A DNA stretch of 64,000 nt, taken from assembly GCF_004339745.1 (NCBI RefSeq), contig NZ_SMGP01000002.1, positions 1,364,001 through 1,428,000 of the forward strand, in the 5' to 3' direction. Position 1 is the stretch's first letter. Each line of letters opens with the position of its first letter. Position numbers and translations under genes: made by a program. Shown piece after piece: positions 54,550 through 63,228 of the stretch. The notes beneath the pieces are model-generated. The model was given only the letters and a program-made list of their open reading frames with translations. It was not told the origin of the DNA and searched no databases. This DNA comes from Paraburkholderia sp. BL9I2N2. Lineage in GTDB: Bacteria > Pseudomonadota > Gammaproteobacteria > Burkholderiales > Burkholderiaceae.

Positions 54550-54920
54550 GTTCCTATCCTCGCATTGGGGTGATGAAAACCGATGCAAACAGTTGCGAAT
54601 CGCAACCATCGTTTGACGATTCAAGAATAGCAGCGCTGTGCATCTGCCATGTTTGGAATTATTTACTGATTGGATAACAGAATACTAAGTCCCCGATGCC
54701 AGCTCATACGTCGAATAAGGACAATCTACGTGGGAAAACTGCCAGCACGCCTGCAGACCGTCTCACGTAGCCGATAGTCGCGACTTATGGAAGCGCTAGA
54801 AAATACGACTTGGACCCAAAGCGCGGAATTGGCGATGATTGGTCCACAGGGTGAATCGCAAATCGATGACATCGCCCAACCCTCAAATAGATCCGAGGGC
54901 CAACCTTTAGGTGACGCGAA
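54550..54920. promoter_or_regulatory. Divergent promoter region between catalase and ferrochelatase
   Basis: This 371-base gap must hold both promoters. It is less GC-rich than its surroundings near 54650-54690. I could not align a full OxyR site, so peroxide control is only expected from gene content. The short open frame 54787-54990 is not convincing. Confidence 0.45.
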
Positions 54921-56036
54921 ATGTATGCTGACATCTCTATTCAGAAAACGTCCCAGGCCGTTTCAATGCCTCGCGCGGCAGTTTTGCTGATCAACCTCGG
55001 TACACCAGACGCACCCACTGCGCGTGAAGTGCATCGTTATCTTGCGGAGTTCCTCTCCGACCCGCGCGTGATCGAAATGCCGCAATGGCTTTGGCAGCCC
55101 ATTCTTCGCGGCCTCGTGCTTCCATTCAGAAGTCACGCGGCGGCGCGCCGATATGAATCCATCTGGATGCCCGACGGATCGCCGCTCCGCGTGCATACCG
55201 AACAGCAGGCCACCGCACTTCGAAGATGGCTGGCCGAACGTGGACAGCAGGTGCGCGTCGCTTACGCGATGCGTTACGGCACGCCGAGCATCGCGGGAGA
55301 ACTCGATCGTCTGATCCGGCAGGGCTGCGATCGCATTGTGATCTTGCCGATGTATCCGCAGTACGCGGCATCGACCACCGCCACGGCCTTCGACAAGGTG
55401 GCCTCCGCGTTCGCACAGATCCGCAATCAACCGGAGGTGCGTTTCATCAAACAGTACTTTGCAGATTCACGCTATATTTCCGCGCTCGCCGACACCGTAC
55501 GGCGGCACTGGTATGTGCACGGACGCCCCGACTTCAACCGCGGCGATCAAATGCTTCTGAGCTTTCACGGCTTACCGCAACGCGCTATCGAGCGTGGCGA
55601 CCCTTACCACGCGCAATGCCTCGAGACGGGCGCACTGCTTGCCGAGGCGTTGAGCCTTGACGCACACCACTGCAGAGTGACGTTCCAGTCGGAGTTCGGA
55701 AGACAGGAGTGGATCGGACCACATACCGCGGAAACACTGGCTGAACTCGGCGCGTCCGGCACGCATCGCGTAGATGTCTTTTGCCCGGGCTTTACTGCCG
55801 ACTGTATCGAAACCGTCGATGAAATCGGCGTCGAAGGGCGGGACACGTTCCTCAAATGGGGCGGCAGGGAGTTCCATCGGATCGATTGCGTGAACGCGTC
55901 AGCGCCGTTCATCGATGCACTCGGGGAGCTTGCACTCGATCAGTTGAAGCACTGGAGCGGCGTCGTCACACAATCCTGCCGGAAGGAAGAAGTCACGATC
56001 TCTGACATGGGCGCCGCATCATGTCTTACGCTTTGA
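54921..56036 (+). CDS. hemH: Ferrochelatase
   Basis: The 371-residue enzyme inserts Fe(II) into protoporphyrin IX. It shows AAVLLINLGTPDAPT (19-33), the catalytic His216 in LLSFHGLPQRAIERGDPY, and Glu258/Glu263 in TFQSEFGRQEWIGP. Length and motifs are complete. A start at 54966 is possible. The context beside catalase, rather than among haem biosynthesis genes, suggests a stress-linked second copy. Confidence 0.93.
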   Translation: MYADISIQKTSQAVSMPRAAVLLINLGTPDAPTAREVHRYLAEFLSDPRVIEMPQWLWQPILRGLVLPFRSHAAARRYESIWMPDGSPLRVHTEQQATALRRWLAERGQQVRVAYAMRYGTPSIAGELDRLIRQGCDRIVILPMYPQYAASTTATAFDKVASAFAQIRNQPEVRFIKQYFADSRYISALADTVRRHWYVHGRPDFNRGDQMLLSFHGLPQRAIERGDPYHAQCLETGALLAEALSLDAHHCRVTFQSEFGRQEWIGPHTAETLAELGASGTHRVDVFCPGFTADCIETVDEIGVEGRDTFLKWGGREFHRIDCVNASAPFIDALGELALDQLKHWSGVVTQSCRKEEVTISDMGAASCLTL

Positions 56037-56084
56037 TTCGTGCAGGTTGCGCGCGGTCCACGTGCAGGCCCACGCACCCTGTAT

Positions 56085-57188
56085 TCAATTTCTAATAGAC
56101 TGCAGGAAATAGTGCTCCGGCAACGCAATGCCAAGGCCCAGCCGCGCCGCTTCCCGATACACATGCCCGCCCACCGCCGCAAACTGGACGCCCCAATTGC
56201 CCACTGTGTAATAGAAGGTGATCTGCCGGGCATCCGTGCGGCCCGGCGCGCGGCCGGTTATCACGTCGGTGTAAACCGGCCAGCCGGTCGTATCCACTCT
56301 TTCTCCGCGTGACACGGGCAAACGCGCCCGCTCCTCGCCGCTTCCGCCGATAAACGCATTCGGGCTGCCCGACACGCGCTGGCTGAAGCGTTCACTCTCC
56401 TCCATCGGCAAGCGTTCACGGCCTTGCGCGATGCACACGTCGAAGCGGTTTGCGACACTGGTGTCGAATTCACGCGGCGTGAGCGCCACCACGTGCATGC
56501 CCGGTTCCAGCCAGTCGGCGTCGATGACGGGCGTCATGCTGTCGGTGCAGGTGGCGACGATGTCGGCGCCGCGCACCGCCTCTTCGGCCGAGCCGACAGC
56601 TTCGACCTCGATCCCAAGTTTCGCCGCCATGTCCCGCGCAAATCGCAAACGGTTCGCCTCGCGACGGCTGAAAACGCGCACGCGCCGAATCTCGCGTACC
56701 GCCACCAGCGCCTCGAGAAACGTTTCGGCCATGCCGCCCGAGCCGATCATGCCGACGGTGTGCGCGTCCTCACGCGCAAGCAGCCGCGTGCCGAGTCCCG
56801 CCGCGCCGCCCACGCGCATGTGTTGCAGGTGGCCGTCGTTGAGCATCGCGAGCGGCTTGCCGTTCTCGGTACTGAACAGCATCACCAGCCCGCAATACGT
56901 GCCCGGCTCGACGCAGTACTTCTGCTCGCTGCCCGCGCGGCCGTCGGCGTCACGCGGCCACACCATCACGTCCGATTTCAGACGCACCGCCAGAATGCCG
57001 TCGGTCGCGCCATCCACCGAGCCGAAACGGTAATAGCTGTCGTCGCGCTGCGTCGGCACATAGGTGTCGATACGTGGACGCCCAATCGACGCGCCACCCG
57101 GCAATCCGGCAAACGCGCGTTCCTGCACGTCGATGCAATCGCGCATCGTCAGCACGCGCGCGACACAGTCGTTATCGATAAGCAGCAT
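56085..57188 (-). CDS. Ornithine cyclodeaminase / mu-crystallin family protein
   Basis: The 367-residue NAD(P)-binding protein has the family start (DCIDVQERAFAGLP), QHMRVGGAAGLGTRLLARED, the dinucleotide motif VGMIGSGGMAETFLEALVAVREI and ATCTDSMTPVIDADWLEPGMHVVAL. Family members include ornithine cyclodeaminase, alanine dehydrogenase and iminosuccinate reductase, so reduction of an imino acid is as likely as ornithine cyclisation. It is the last gene of the carboxylate cluster, 37 bases after the flavoprotein. Confidence 0.85.
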   Translation of the reverse strand: MLLIDNDCVARVLTMRDCIDVQERAFAGLPGGASIGRPRIDTYVPTQRDDSYYRFGSVDGATDGILAVRLKSDVMVWPRDADGRAGSEQKYCVEPGTYCGLVMLFSTENGKPLAMLNDGHLQHMRVGGAAGLGTRLLAREDAHTVGMIGSGGMAETFLEALVAVREIRRVRVFSRREANRLRFARDMAAKLGIEVEAVGSAEEAVRGADIVATCTDSMTPVIDADWLEPGMHVVALTPREFDTSVANRFDVCIAQGRERLPMEESERFSQRVSGSPNAFIGGSGEERARLPVSRGERVDTTGWPVYTDVITGRAPGRTDARQITFYYTVGNWGVQFAAVGGHVYREAARLGLGIALPEHYFLQSIRN

Positions 57189-57225
57189 CGTAATGAGTCC
57201 CCGAGCGTTCCCGTTAGCGTCCGAA

Positions 57226-58725
57226 TCAGCGTGCAACCAGCCGCGCCGCGCCTGCCCCGGCGCGCCGCCCGAACACCACGCCGGCGACGAGCCCCGTGCC
57301 GCTGCCGTAGTTGTGATAGTAAAGACCGCCGACAATCTCGCCCGCCGCGAACAGCCCTCGAATCGGCGTACCCGACGTGTCGAGCACCTCGGCCTCCGTC
57401 GACACCTTCAGTCCACCGAACGTAAAGGTCACGCCCGTGGTCACGCCATAGGCTTCAAAAGGCGGCGTGTCGAGCCGATTGGCCCAGTTGGTTTTGTCGA
57501 TGCCGAGTCCACTCGTGCGCAGGCCGTCGTGGATGTTCGGATTGAACGACACATCGGGCCGCGGCGCCTCGTTATACGCGCGCACGGTACGCAGAAAACC
57601 TTCTGGATCGACGCCCGTGAGTTTCGGCGCCAGTTCTTCGAGCGTGTTCGCCGTCTCTTTGGTGATGCGCGCAATCCTGTACTCGTCGCGCAGCAGCTTG
57701 ACGACTTTCTGATCGAAGATCTGCCACGCGAAAAGGCCTGGCTGGCGCAAGACTTCATGCCCATACTTCGCGTAGGTGAAACTGTGAAAGTCGAGCCCCT
57801 CGTCGAGAAAACGCTCGCCCTTCGCGTTCACCAGAATCCCGAACGGGTAGTTGTGTTTCTGGAAGCGATCGCCAATCGTCAGATCGCCGTACTCGGGTGC
57901 ATTCATGTCCCATTGCACCGCATGCGCGCCGGACCAGTGCCCCGTTACCGCCGCGCCGATTTCCATCGCCATCTTGTGGCCCCAGCCGGTGTTGTAGCGT
58001 GTGCCACGCACTTTTGCCAGGTCCCAGTTCGGCCCGAGATAGCGCGCACGCATCTCCGCGCTCGACTCGAAACCGCCGCATGCGAGCACCACCGCTTTCG
58101 CGCGGATGTCGACCTGCCGCCCCTCATGCATGGCGCGCACGCCTTCGATGCGCCCGTCGCCATGCAGCAGGCCCATTGCCTGAGTGCGATAGAGCACGCC
58201 GATTCCCGCGTCCTTCAGCGCATGATGCAGCGTTTCGACCAGATGCGTGCCGCCACCCAGAATGTGGCAGGCGAGACCGCCCCAGAAACGGAATTTGCCT
58301 TCGACACGAAACGCCTGCCGCCCCAGCGCCGGCTGGAATCGCACGCCATGCCGCTTGAGCCACAGCGCGGCGTCGTAGCTGTTGCCGATCAGTACGTCGG
58401 TCAGATCCGGGTCGGCGCGGAACTCGGTTAGCCGGCCGATATCGTCGAAGTACTGCTCGCGCGTGTAGGTGCCGAAATCGATATTCGGCAGGTCCAGTTC
58501 CGCGATATCCGGCGCGAGCTTCAACAGGTCGTCGACGGAATCGTAGACGAAGCGGAACGCGCCGCCCGTGAATGCAGAGTTGCCGCCGCGGGCTTCCTCC
58601 GGTGCGCTTTCGAGCAGTGCGATGCGCTTCGCGCCACCTTCGCGTGCGGCGAGTGCCGCATTGGCCGCGGCGTTTCCCGCGCCGATTACTAGCACGTCGA
58701 TATCGTTGAGTTCGTCGAGGGTCAT
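57226..58725 (-). CDS. FAD-dependent dehydrogenase, TcuA (tricarballylate dehydrogenase) / fumarate-reductase flavoprotein type
   Basis: The 499-residue flavoprotein has the FAD motif VLVIGAGNAAANAALAAREGGAKRIALLE (11-39), RGGNSAFTGGAFRF typical of TcuA, and the C-terminal GLFAAGEIVGGLYYHNYGSGTGLVAGVVFGRRAG. TcuA oxidises tricarballylate to cis-aconitate. No TcuB membrane partner is encoded nearby, so the electron acceptor is unclear and the substrate may be a related polycarboxylate. Confidence 0.87.
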   Translation of the reverse strand: MTLDELNDIDVLVIGAGNAAANAALAAREGGAKRIALLESAPEEARGGNSAFTGGAFRFVYDSVDDLLKLAPDIAELDLPNIDFGTYTREQYFDDIGRLTEFRADPDLTDVLIGNSYDAALWLKRHGVRFQPALGRQAFRVEGKFRFWGGLACHILGGGTHLVETLHHALKDAGIGVLYRTQAMGLLHGDGRIEGVRAMHEGRQVDIRAKAVVLACGGFESSAEMRARYLGPNWDLAKVRGTRYNTGWGHKMAMEIGAAVTGHWSGAHAVQWDMNAPEYGDLTIGDRFQKHNYPFGILVNAKGERFLDEGLDFHSFTYAKYGHEVLRQPGLFAWQIFDQKVVKLLRDEYRIARITKETANTLEELAPKLTGVDPEGFLRTVRAYNEAPRPDVSFNPNIHDGLRTSGLGIDKTNWANRLDTPPFEAYGVTTGVTFTFGGLKVSTEAEVLDTSGTPIRGLFAAGEIVGGLYYHNYGSGTGLVAGVVFGRRAGAGAARLVAR

Positions 58726-58752
58726 CAGTTGGCTCTCCAGTTCCAGTGTGAT

Positions 58753-60144
58753 CTAGCGTCGTGGGTATTCAGCAAGCGGTGTCAGCGACGCCGCGTCCAC
58801 TTCATCCACGACCGGGTTCAGTGTTTCGAGGCTGCGGCCGGTGGTCCGCGGGCCGAAGACGAGTGTGATCAACGCAGTCAGGAACCATGCGCCCGCGATA
58901 TACATGAACACGGTCACATAGCCGTAGTTCGTGTAGATCGCCGCGATCACGAAGGCATTCGCGACATTCGCGATCCGGCCCGCGCCATACGTGAGACCCG
59001 TTGCGCTATTGCGCACGCCGGTCGGAAACTGTTCGGGCGTGTACGAATAGAGTAGCGTCGCGAAGGTCTGCGTCAGCATGCCGACCGCGAATCCGAACGT
59101 CACGATCAGTACCGGCGTGAAGCTCAGCCCGTATAGCAGGCCGAATCCCGCGATCAGGAGCGCAACGAGCGCGATCAGATGCTTGCGTTCGAAACGGTCG
59201 GCGGGATAGACCGCGAGCAATGCGCCAAGCGGCGCGCCCACGTTGATCAGCGTGAAATACGTGAGGCTGCGTGCAATCGTGATGCCGTGATGCACCAGCA
59301 AGGTCGGCACCCATGCCTCAAAGCCGTAGAAGCCGATCGTCTGCAGCAGCCAGATCGCGCAGAGCGTGAGCGTGCGCCGGCGGTAGACGCTGTTGAACAT
59401 CGTCATCCATGGCTCGCGCGCTTCGGGCGGCCGCACGACGACCTCGGGCGAGCTCAGCACGTTACCTTCGGCGACGCTCCTTGCCTCCATCGCCGAGAGC
59501 GCGGCTTCGGCCTCGTCGAAGCGTCCTGCTCGCGCGCTCCAGCGTGGCGACTCGGGAAGCCGCTTTGCGATCAGCGGAAACGCAATGCCAAGCGCGCCCC
59601 ACACGAAGACCCAGCGCCAGCCGTCTGGACCGAACGGCACGAGCAGGCGCGCGACGAAGTTGGTCAGCGGAATCGCGCACAGGTTGATGACCATGGCCCA
59701 CGACTGCCAGGTGCCGCGCGAGCGCGCCGGGAAGAGTTCGGCGATATAGGTCATCACCGTCACCATGCCCGCGGAAATGCCGAACCCGGTGACGACCCGC
59801 GCGGCGAACAGATACGGGACGCTCGGTACGACCGCCGTTGCCAGCGAACCGAGCGACGAGATCAGCACGAACAGCATCAGCGAGCGTTTGCGCCCGAGCC
59901 GGTCGGACAGCAAACCGCCGAGCGTCGCGCCGAAGAACATGCCGATGAAACTCGCGGACGTGATCAGCGCGATTTCATTGATCGCGATATGCCAATGCCG
60001 GATCAGCGCGGGCGCCGCCGACGCGAACGTGTTGATATCGCAGCTATCGAAAAAGAGCGGAATCGCGAACAGAAACATCCATTCGCGATGCATCCGCGAG
60101 TTCGGCAAACGGTCGACGCGCGCGGCGACGAGTGAGTCGTTCAT
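58753..60144 (-). CDS. MFS transporter, carboxylate type
   Basis: The 463-residue protein has twelve predicted membrane segments and MFS motif GGLLSDRLGRKRSLMLF, then LPESPRWSARAGRFDEAE. It is related to the MFS protein at 26135-27535 and, like it, is preceded by hairpin repeats. It lies 27 bases before the flavoprotein gene and probably imports its substrate. Confidence 0.9.
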   Translation of the reverse strand: MNDSLVAARVDRLPNSRMHREWMFLFAIPLFFDSCDINTFASAAPALIRHWHIAINEIALITSASFIGMFFGATLGGLLSDRLGRKRSLMLFVLISSLGSLATAVVPSVPYLFAARVVTGFGISAGMVTVMTYIAELFPARSRGTWQSWAMVINLCAIPLTNFVARLLVPFGPDGWRWVFVWGALGIAFPLIAKRLPESPRWSARAGRFDEAEAALSAMEARSVAEGNVLSSPEVVVRPPEAREPWMTMFNSVYRRRTLTLCAIWLLQTIGFYGFEAWVPTLLVHHGITIARSLTYFTLINVGAPLGALLAVYPADRFERKHLIALVALLIAGFGLLYGLSFTPVLIVTFGFAVGMLTQTFATLLYSYTPEQFPTGVRNSATGLTYGAGRIANVANAFVIAAIYTNYGYVTVFMYIAGAWFLTALITLVFGPRTTGRSLETLNPVVDEVDAASLTPLAEYPRR

Positions 60145-60157
60145 GCCTGTCTCCTTT

Positions 60158-60304
60158 GTCGACCGGAGTTAGTGCTTTAGCACTTACTCCGGTCCCATGC
60201 AAAGCTGTCGACCGGAGTTAGTGCTTTAGCACTTACTCCGATCCCATGCAAAGCTGTCGACCAGAGTTGGCGCTTTAGCGCCAGCTCTGGTTCCATGCAA
60301 GGCT
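60158..60304. repeat. Three tandem 49-bp hairpin repeats
   Basis: Units begin GTCGACC at 60158 and 60207 and GTCGACCA at 60256, with exact 49-base periodicity. Each holds a stem-loop: units 1 and 2 pair CGGAGTTAGTGC with GCACTTACTCCG around TTTA (one T-T mismatch). Unit 3 has AGAGTTGGCGC with GCGCCAGCTCT, fully paired counting one G-T. Both arms changed together, preserving the stem. CATGCAA(A/G)GCT ends each unit. The 60145-60375 gap has no gene. Confidence 0.85.
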
Positions 60305-60375
60305 GTCGGCGGTCATAGCCGCGCGATTGTTTTGCTCGTTCGTATGAATCTATCCAACGCGGCCCGACAACTGCG

Positions 60376-61743
60376 TCAGTGCCGCAAACCTGCTTCGAAT
60401 AAACCAGTCACCGTGCTGATGTCTTCAATACCGTCGATGCGCCACAGCATGCCCAACGCGTCGCGGCTCGCATCGGGCGTCAATACGTGATTCGCGCAGT
60501 CGAGAAACTTGGCTTCGATCCGTGCATCCGGCAACGGATTGGCCGACGTGCGGCCCGCCGCGCGCGCGACGCGTTTCGACACACGTCGGCCGTCGCGCAA
60601 CTGAACGACAACTTCTGCCCCGAAATGATCCGCTTGCTGGTCCGCCAAAGGATCCGGCTCAGCGACGATCTTCGACATGAGCGCGCGAATCGCGGGGTCG
60701 GCGTATGCGTCGCCTTCGAAATCGGACAACACCACGCGCCCTTGCGCCAGCGCGCGCGCCACGCAGTACTGCACGCTGAATTTTGCATCGAGCGCACTGG
60801 CCGGTTGCGGGCGATTCGTATGCTGAAGGCGGCGCGGATGCGTCCACGACACAACCGATTCGACATCGTCCGGCTTCAGTCCGTATTCGCCGACGAGCAT
60901 CAACATCGCGTCGATCGCCGGGTGCGTGCTGCCGCAGCATGGGTACTGCTTGATCGCAATACCGGGTTCGACGATGTCGAGTGGATCGGCCCAATGCGTC
61001 AGCGCCGCTTCGGCGTCGTAATGGCCCACACCGTTGTAGACGTTGAAAAAGCCCTGTCGATGTTCGAAGGTTTCGTCGCCAGCGCTGAAGCCCTCGCGCG
61101 CCAGCAGCGTCGCGATCAAGCCATTGCGCGACGCATGACCGACGTGCAACGGCTTCGTCATGGTGCCGAAATTGGCCTTGATGCCGGAAGCGAACGACGC
61201 GGCAATCGACAACGCGGTCGCCGTGTGCGCCGCATCCAGTTCGAGCAGATGCGCCGACGCGGCACACGCGCCGAATACGCCGAGCGTCGCCGTTGGATGC
61301 CAGCCCTTGTCGTAGTGATGAAAATTGACGGCATGCGCAATGCGCGCCTGCGCTTCAAAACCCGCCACGTAAGCGGTGACGAGGCATCGCCCGCTCGCGT
61401 GCACCTCTTCGGCGAGCGCGAAGAGCGCCGGCAGGATCGGCGCGGATGGATGGCCGCCGAGTGTATTGCTGCAATCGTCGAAGTCGAGCGCATGCGCGGC
61501 CGTGCCATTGACGAGCGCGGCGTCGCTGGGCTTCATCCGCTCGCGCGTGCCGACCACGAGCGCGGCTCCGTTGGAAGGCGCCGCCACGGTCCGCGCAATC
61601 CGCGCGCAGGGTTCCGCCGAACCCGCCAGCGTCACGCCGACCGTGTCGATGATGCCGATGCGCGCCCAGCGCAACGCTTCGTCGGGCACGTCGGCGGAAG
61701 TGAACGCGGCGATGCGTCCGCCCAGCGTCTTCGCGATGCTCAT
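60376..61743 (-). CDS. MmgE/PrpD family protein (copy 1)
   Basis: The 455-residue protein has the MmgE/PrpD fold: IGIIDTVGVTLAGS, ALDFDDCSNTLGGHPSAPILPALFALAEE and KPLHVGHASRNGLIATLLAREGFSA. The family covers 2-methylcitrate dehydratase, cis-aconitate decarboxylase and iminodisuccinate epimerase. It shares the TGATG overlap (one base) with the upstream copy 2, so they are translated together and may form a heteromer or act in sequence. Confidence 0.9.
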   Translation of the reverse strand: MSIAKTLGGRIAAFTSADVPDEALRWARIGIIDTVGVTLAGSAEPCARIARTVAAPSNGAALVVGTRERMKPSDAALVNGTAAHALDFDDCSNTLGGHPSAPILPALFALAEEVHASGRCLVTAYVAGFEAQARIAHAVNFHHYDKGWHPTATLGVFGACAASAHLLELDAAHTATALSIAASFASGIKANFGTMTKPLHVGHASRNGLIATLLAREGFSAGDETFEHRQGFFNVYNGVGHYDAEAALTHWADPLDIVEPGIAIKQYPCCGSTHPAIDAMLMLVGEYGLKPDDVESVVSWTHPRRLQHTNRPQPASALDAKFSVQYCVARALAQGRVVLSDFEGDAYADPAIRALMSKIVAEPDPLADQQADHFGAEVVVQLRDGRRVSKRVARAAGRTSANPLPDARIEAKFLDCANHVLTPDASRDALGMLWRIDGIEDISTVTGLFEAGLRH

Positions 61744-63161
61744 CAGCGGTCTCCTTGTACAAGCGAAAGATCTGGCGGCGATCTGTGCAATGGATCGGTC
61801 GATGAAGCAGACATCGCGTCGAGCCAGTGCAGATCCGCTTCGTCTTCCACCCGGTCCAACTGCTCGAACAACGCGTGCGCCGCTGCGCCCAGCCGCTTCG
61901 TCATCCGCATGAACTTGGCGCGCAATTGGGCCGGTGTGAACGGCGTCGACGGACAGCCCGGGAAGTCCGTCTGCGCCAATTCGTAGGTCGTGCCGTTATC
62001 GAGCGTGATGCGTGTGACGGTGGCGAGGCCGGTGGCGTCGGTCGCGACGAGCGTCACGCGCTGCGCGAGTTCGCGGATGGCTTCGTCTTGCAACAGGTGG
62101 TCGCCGAAGGTCGACGGATCGTCGGCATCGTGCAGCAGCGCCGCCGCCACGCACACCGGCACGCTGTATTGCGCGAGCACCTGATTGGCGGGCAGCTTGA
62201 TATCGTGATTCGCGGCAAGACGCGGCGCGCCCTCGATCCGGATCGCGATGATACGGCGCGCGTCGATATCGTACGCGGCGCGCAGTTGCTGCGCGGCGTA
62301 GACCGGTGTGTGCGCCACGATGTGACACGCGTAGCGCTTCAGGCACAGCGTCGGCGTTTCATAGTGCGCGCCTAAACCAGCGGTCAGACGCGCCGCGTCC
62401 GAGGCCTCGCAATACGCCTCCAGAAAACCGTAGCGCCCTTCGAGCACCGTCGACGGCCCGTCGAACCCCGCTTGAGCCAGTTGCACGGCGACGATGCCCG
62501 ATTGCGCCGCGCGCCCCAGGTGGATGCGTTTGACGAGACCACCATCGCCGGACTTGGCGAATTCGAGCAATCCGCCGCTCAACGAGCCCGCAATGCCCAA
62601 CGCGCGACTCAATGTATCCGCATCGACGCCGGCCAGCTTGCCCGCTACGATCGCGGCGCCGAACGGTCCCGTCAAACCCGGCGCATGAAAGCCGCGTGCT
62701 TCGGCCGAGTGTTTGGTCGCCGTGCCGATCCGGAATAGCACCTCGATACCGGCGACGAGCGCCGCCAGCACTTCGCGTCCCGATGCGCCATAAACCTGCG
62801 CGGCGGCAAGCGCAACCGGCACCAGCGTCGCGCCGGGATGAACGCCGGCGCCAGGCTGCCGCAAGCTATCGAGTTCCGCCGCGTGGACCAGCACGCCGCC
62901 CGCGAACGCCGCCGCCTCCGGCGCGACGCGCCGGCTCGTGCCGGGGATTGCACACGGGCCCGCGGCCGCATGGCTGGCATAGCGCAGCGCGGCCTTGCCG
63001 GCTTCCACTTCCTGTCCGTACAACGCCGCGCCGATCGCGTCGATCAGGCAGTCTTTGGCAAGCCGCACGATGTCGGCGGGCAACTGCTCGAAGCGCACGC
63101 TGAGCGCGTACTCCGACAACAACTGCGCAGCGGTGCGTCCAGCGGATGAAGCCGGCTGCAT
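61743..63161 (-). CDS. MmgE/PrpD family protein (copy 2)
   Basis: The 472-residue protein has the same fold (CLIDAIGAALYGQEVEAGK, VHAAELDSLRQPGAGVHPGATLVPVALAAAQ, IHLGRAAQSGIVAVQLAQAGFDGP). It is diverged from copy 1: the DFDD-type motif is replaced by AELD. ATG 63161 has GGAG eleven bases upstream. It lies 67 bases after the MHS transporter stop, with a long hairpin between. Confidence 0.9.
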   Translation of the reverse strand: MQPASSAGRTAAQLLSEYALSVRFEQLPADIVRLAKDCLIDAIGAALYGQEVEAGKAALRYASHAAAGPCAIPGTSRRVAPEAAAFAGGVLVHAAELDSLRQPGAGVHPGATLVPVALAAAQVYGASGREVLAALVAGIEVLFRIGTATKHSAEARGFHAPGLTGPFGAAIVAGKLAGVDADTLSRALGIAGSLSGGLLEFAKSGDGGLVKRIHLGRAAQSGIVAVQLAQAGFDGPSTVLEGRYGFLEAYCEASDAARLTAGLGAHYETPTLCLKRYACHIVAHTPVYAAQQLRAAYDIDARRIIAIRIEGAPRLAANHDIKLPANQVLAQYSVPVCVAAALLHDADDPSTFGDHLLQDEAIRELAQRVTLVATDATGLATVTRITLDNGTTYELAQTDFPGCPSTPFTPAQLRAKFMRMTKRLGAAAHALFEQLDRVEDEADLHWLDAMSASSTDPLHRSPPDLSLVQGDR

Positions 63162-63195
63162 GAAAGCGTCTCCATTGATCTTGGTGATCAGCTTG

Positions 63196-63227
63196 GTGGT
63201 CACTGAGGTGACCACCTCAGTGACCAC
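63196..63227. repeat. Triple GTGGTCAC/GTGACCAC element forming alternative hairpins
   Basis: GTGGTCAC (63196-63203), GTGACCAC (63208-63215) and GTGACCAC (63220-63227) are spaced by TGAG and CTCA, period 12. The whole is an inverted repeat with 14-bp perfect arms, and the first two blocks form a competing shorter hairpin. It starts one base after the transporter stop on the minus strand, so it may be an intercistronic RNA stabiliser, an attenuator, or an operator array. Confidence 0.65.
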
Positions 63228-63228
63228 A

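Noticed and set aside
60158..60304. CRISPR-like array
   Set aside because: The units are contiguous 49-bp tandem repeats with internal hairpins and no unique spacers; no cas genes are nearby.
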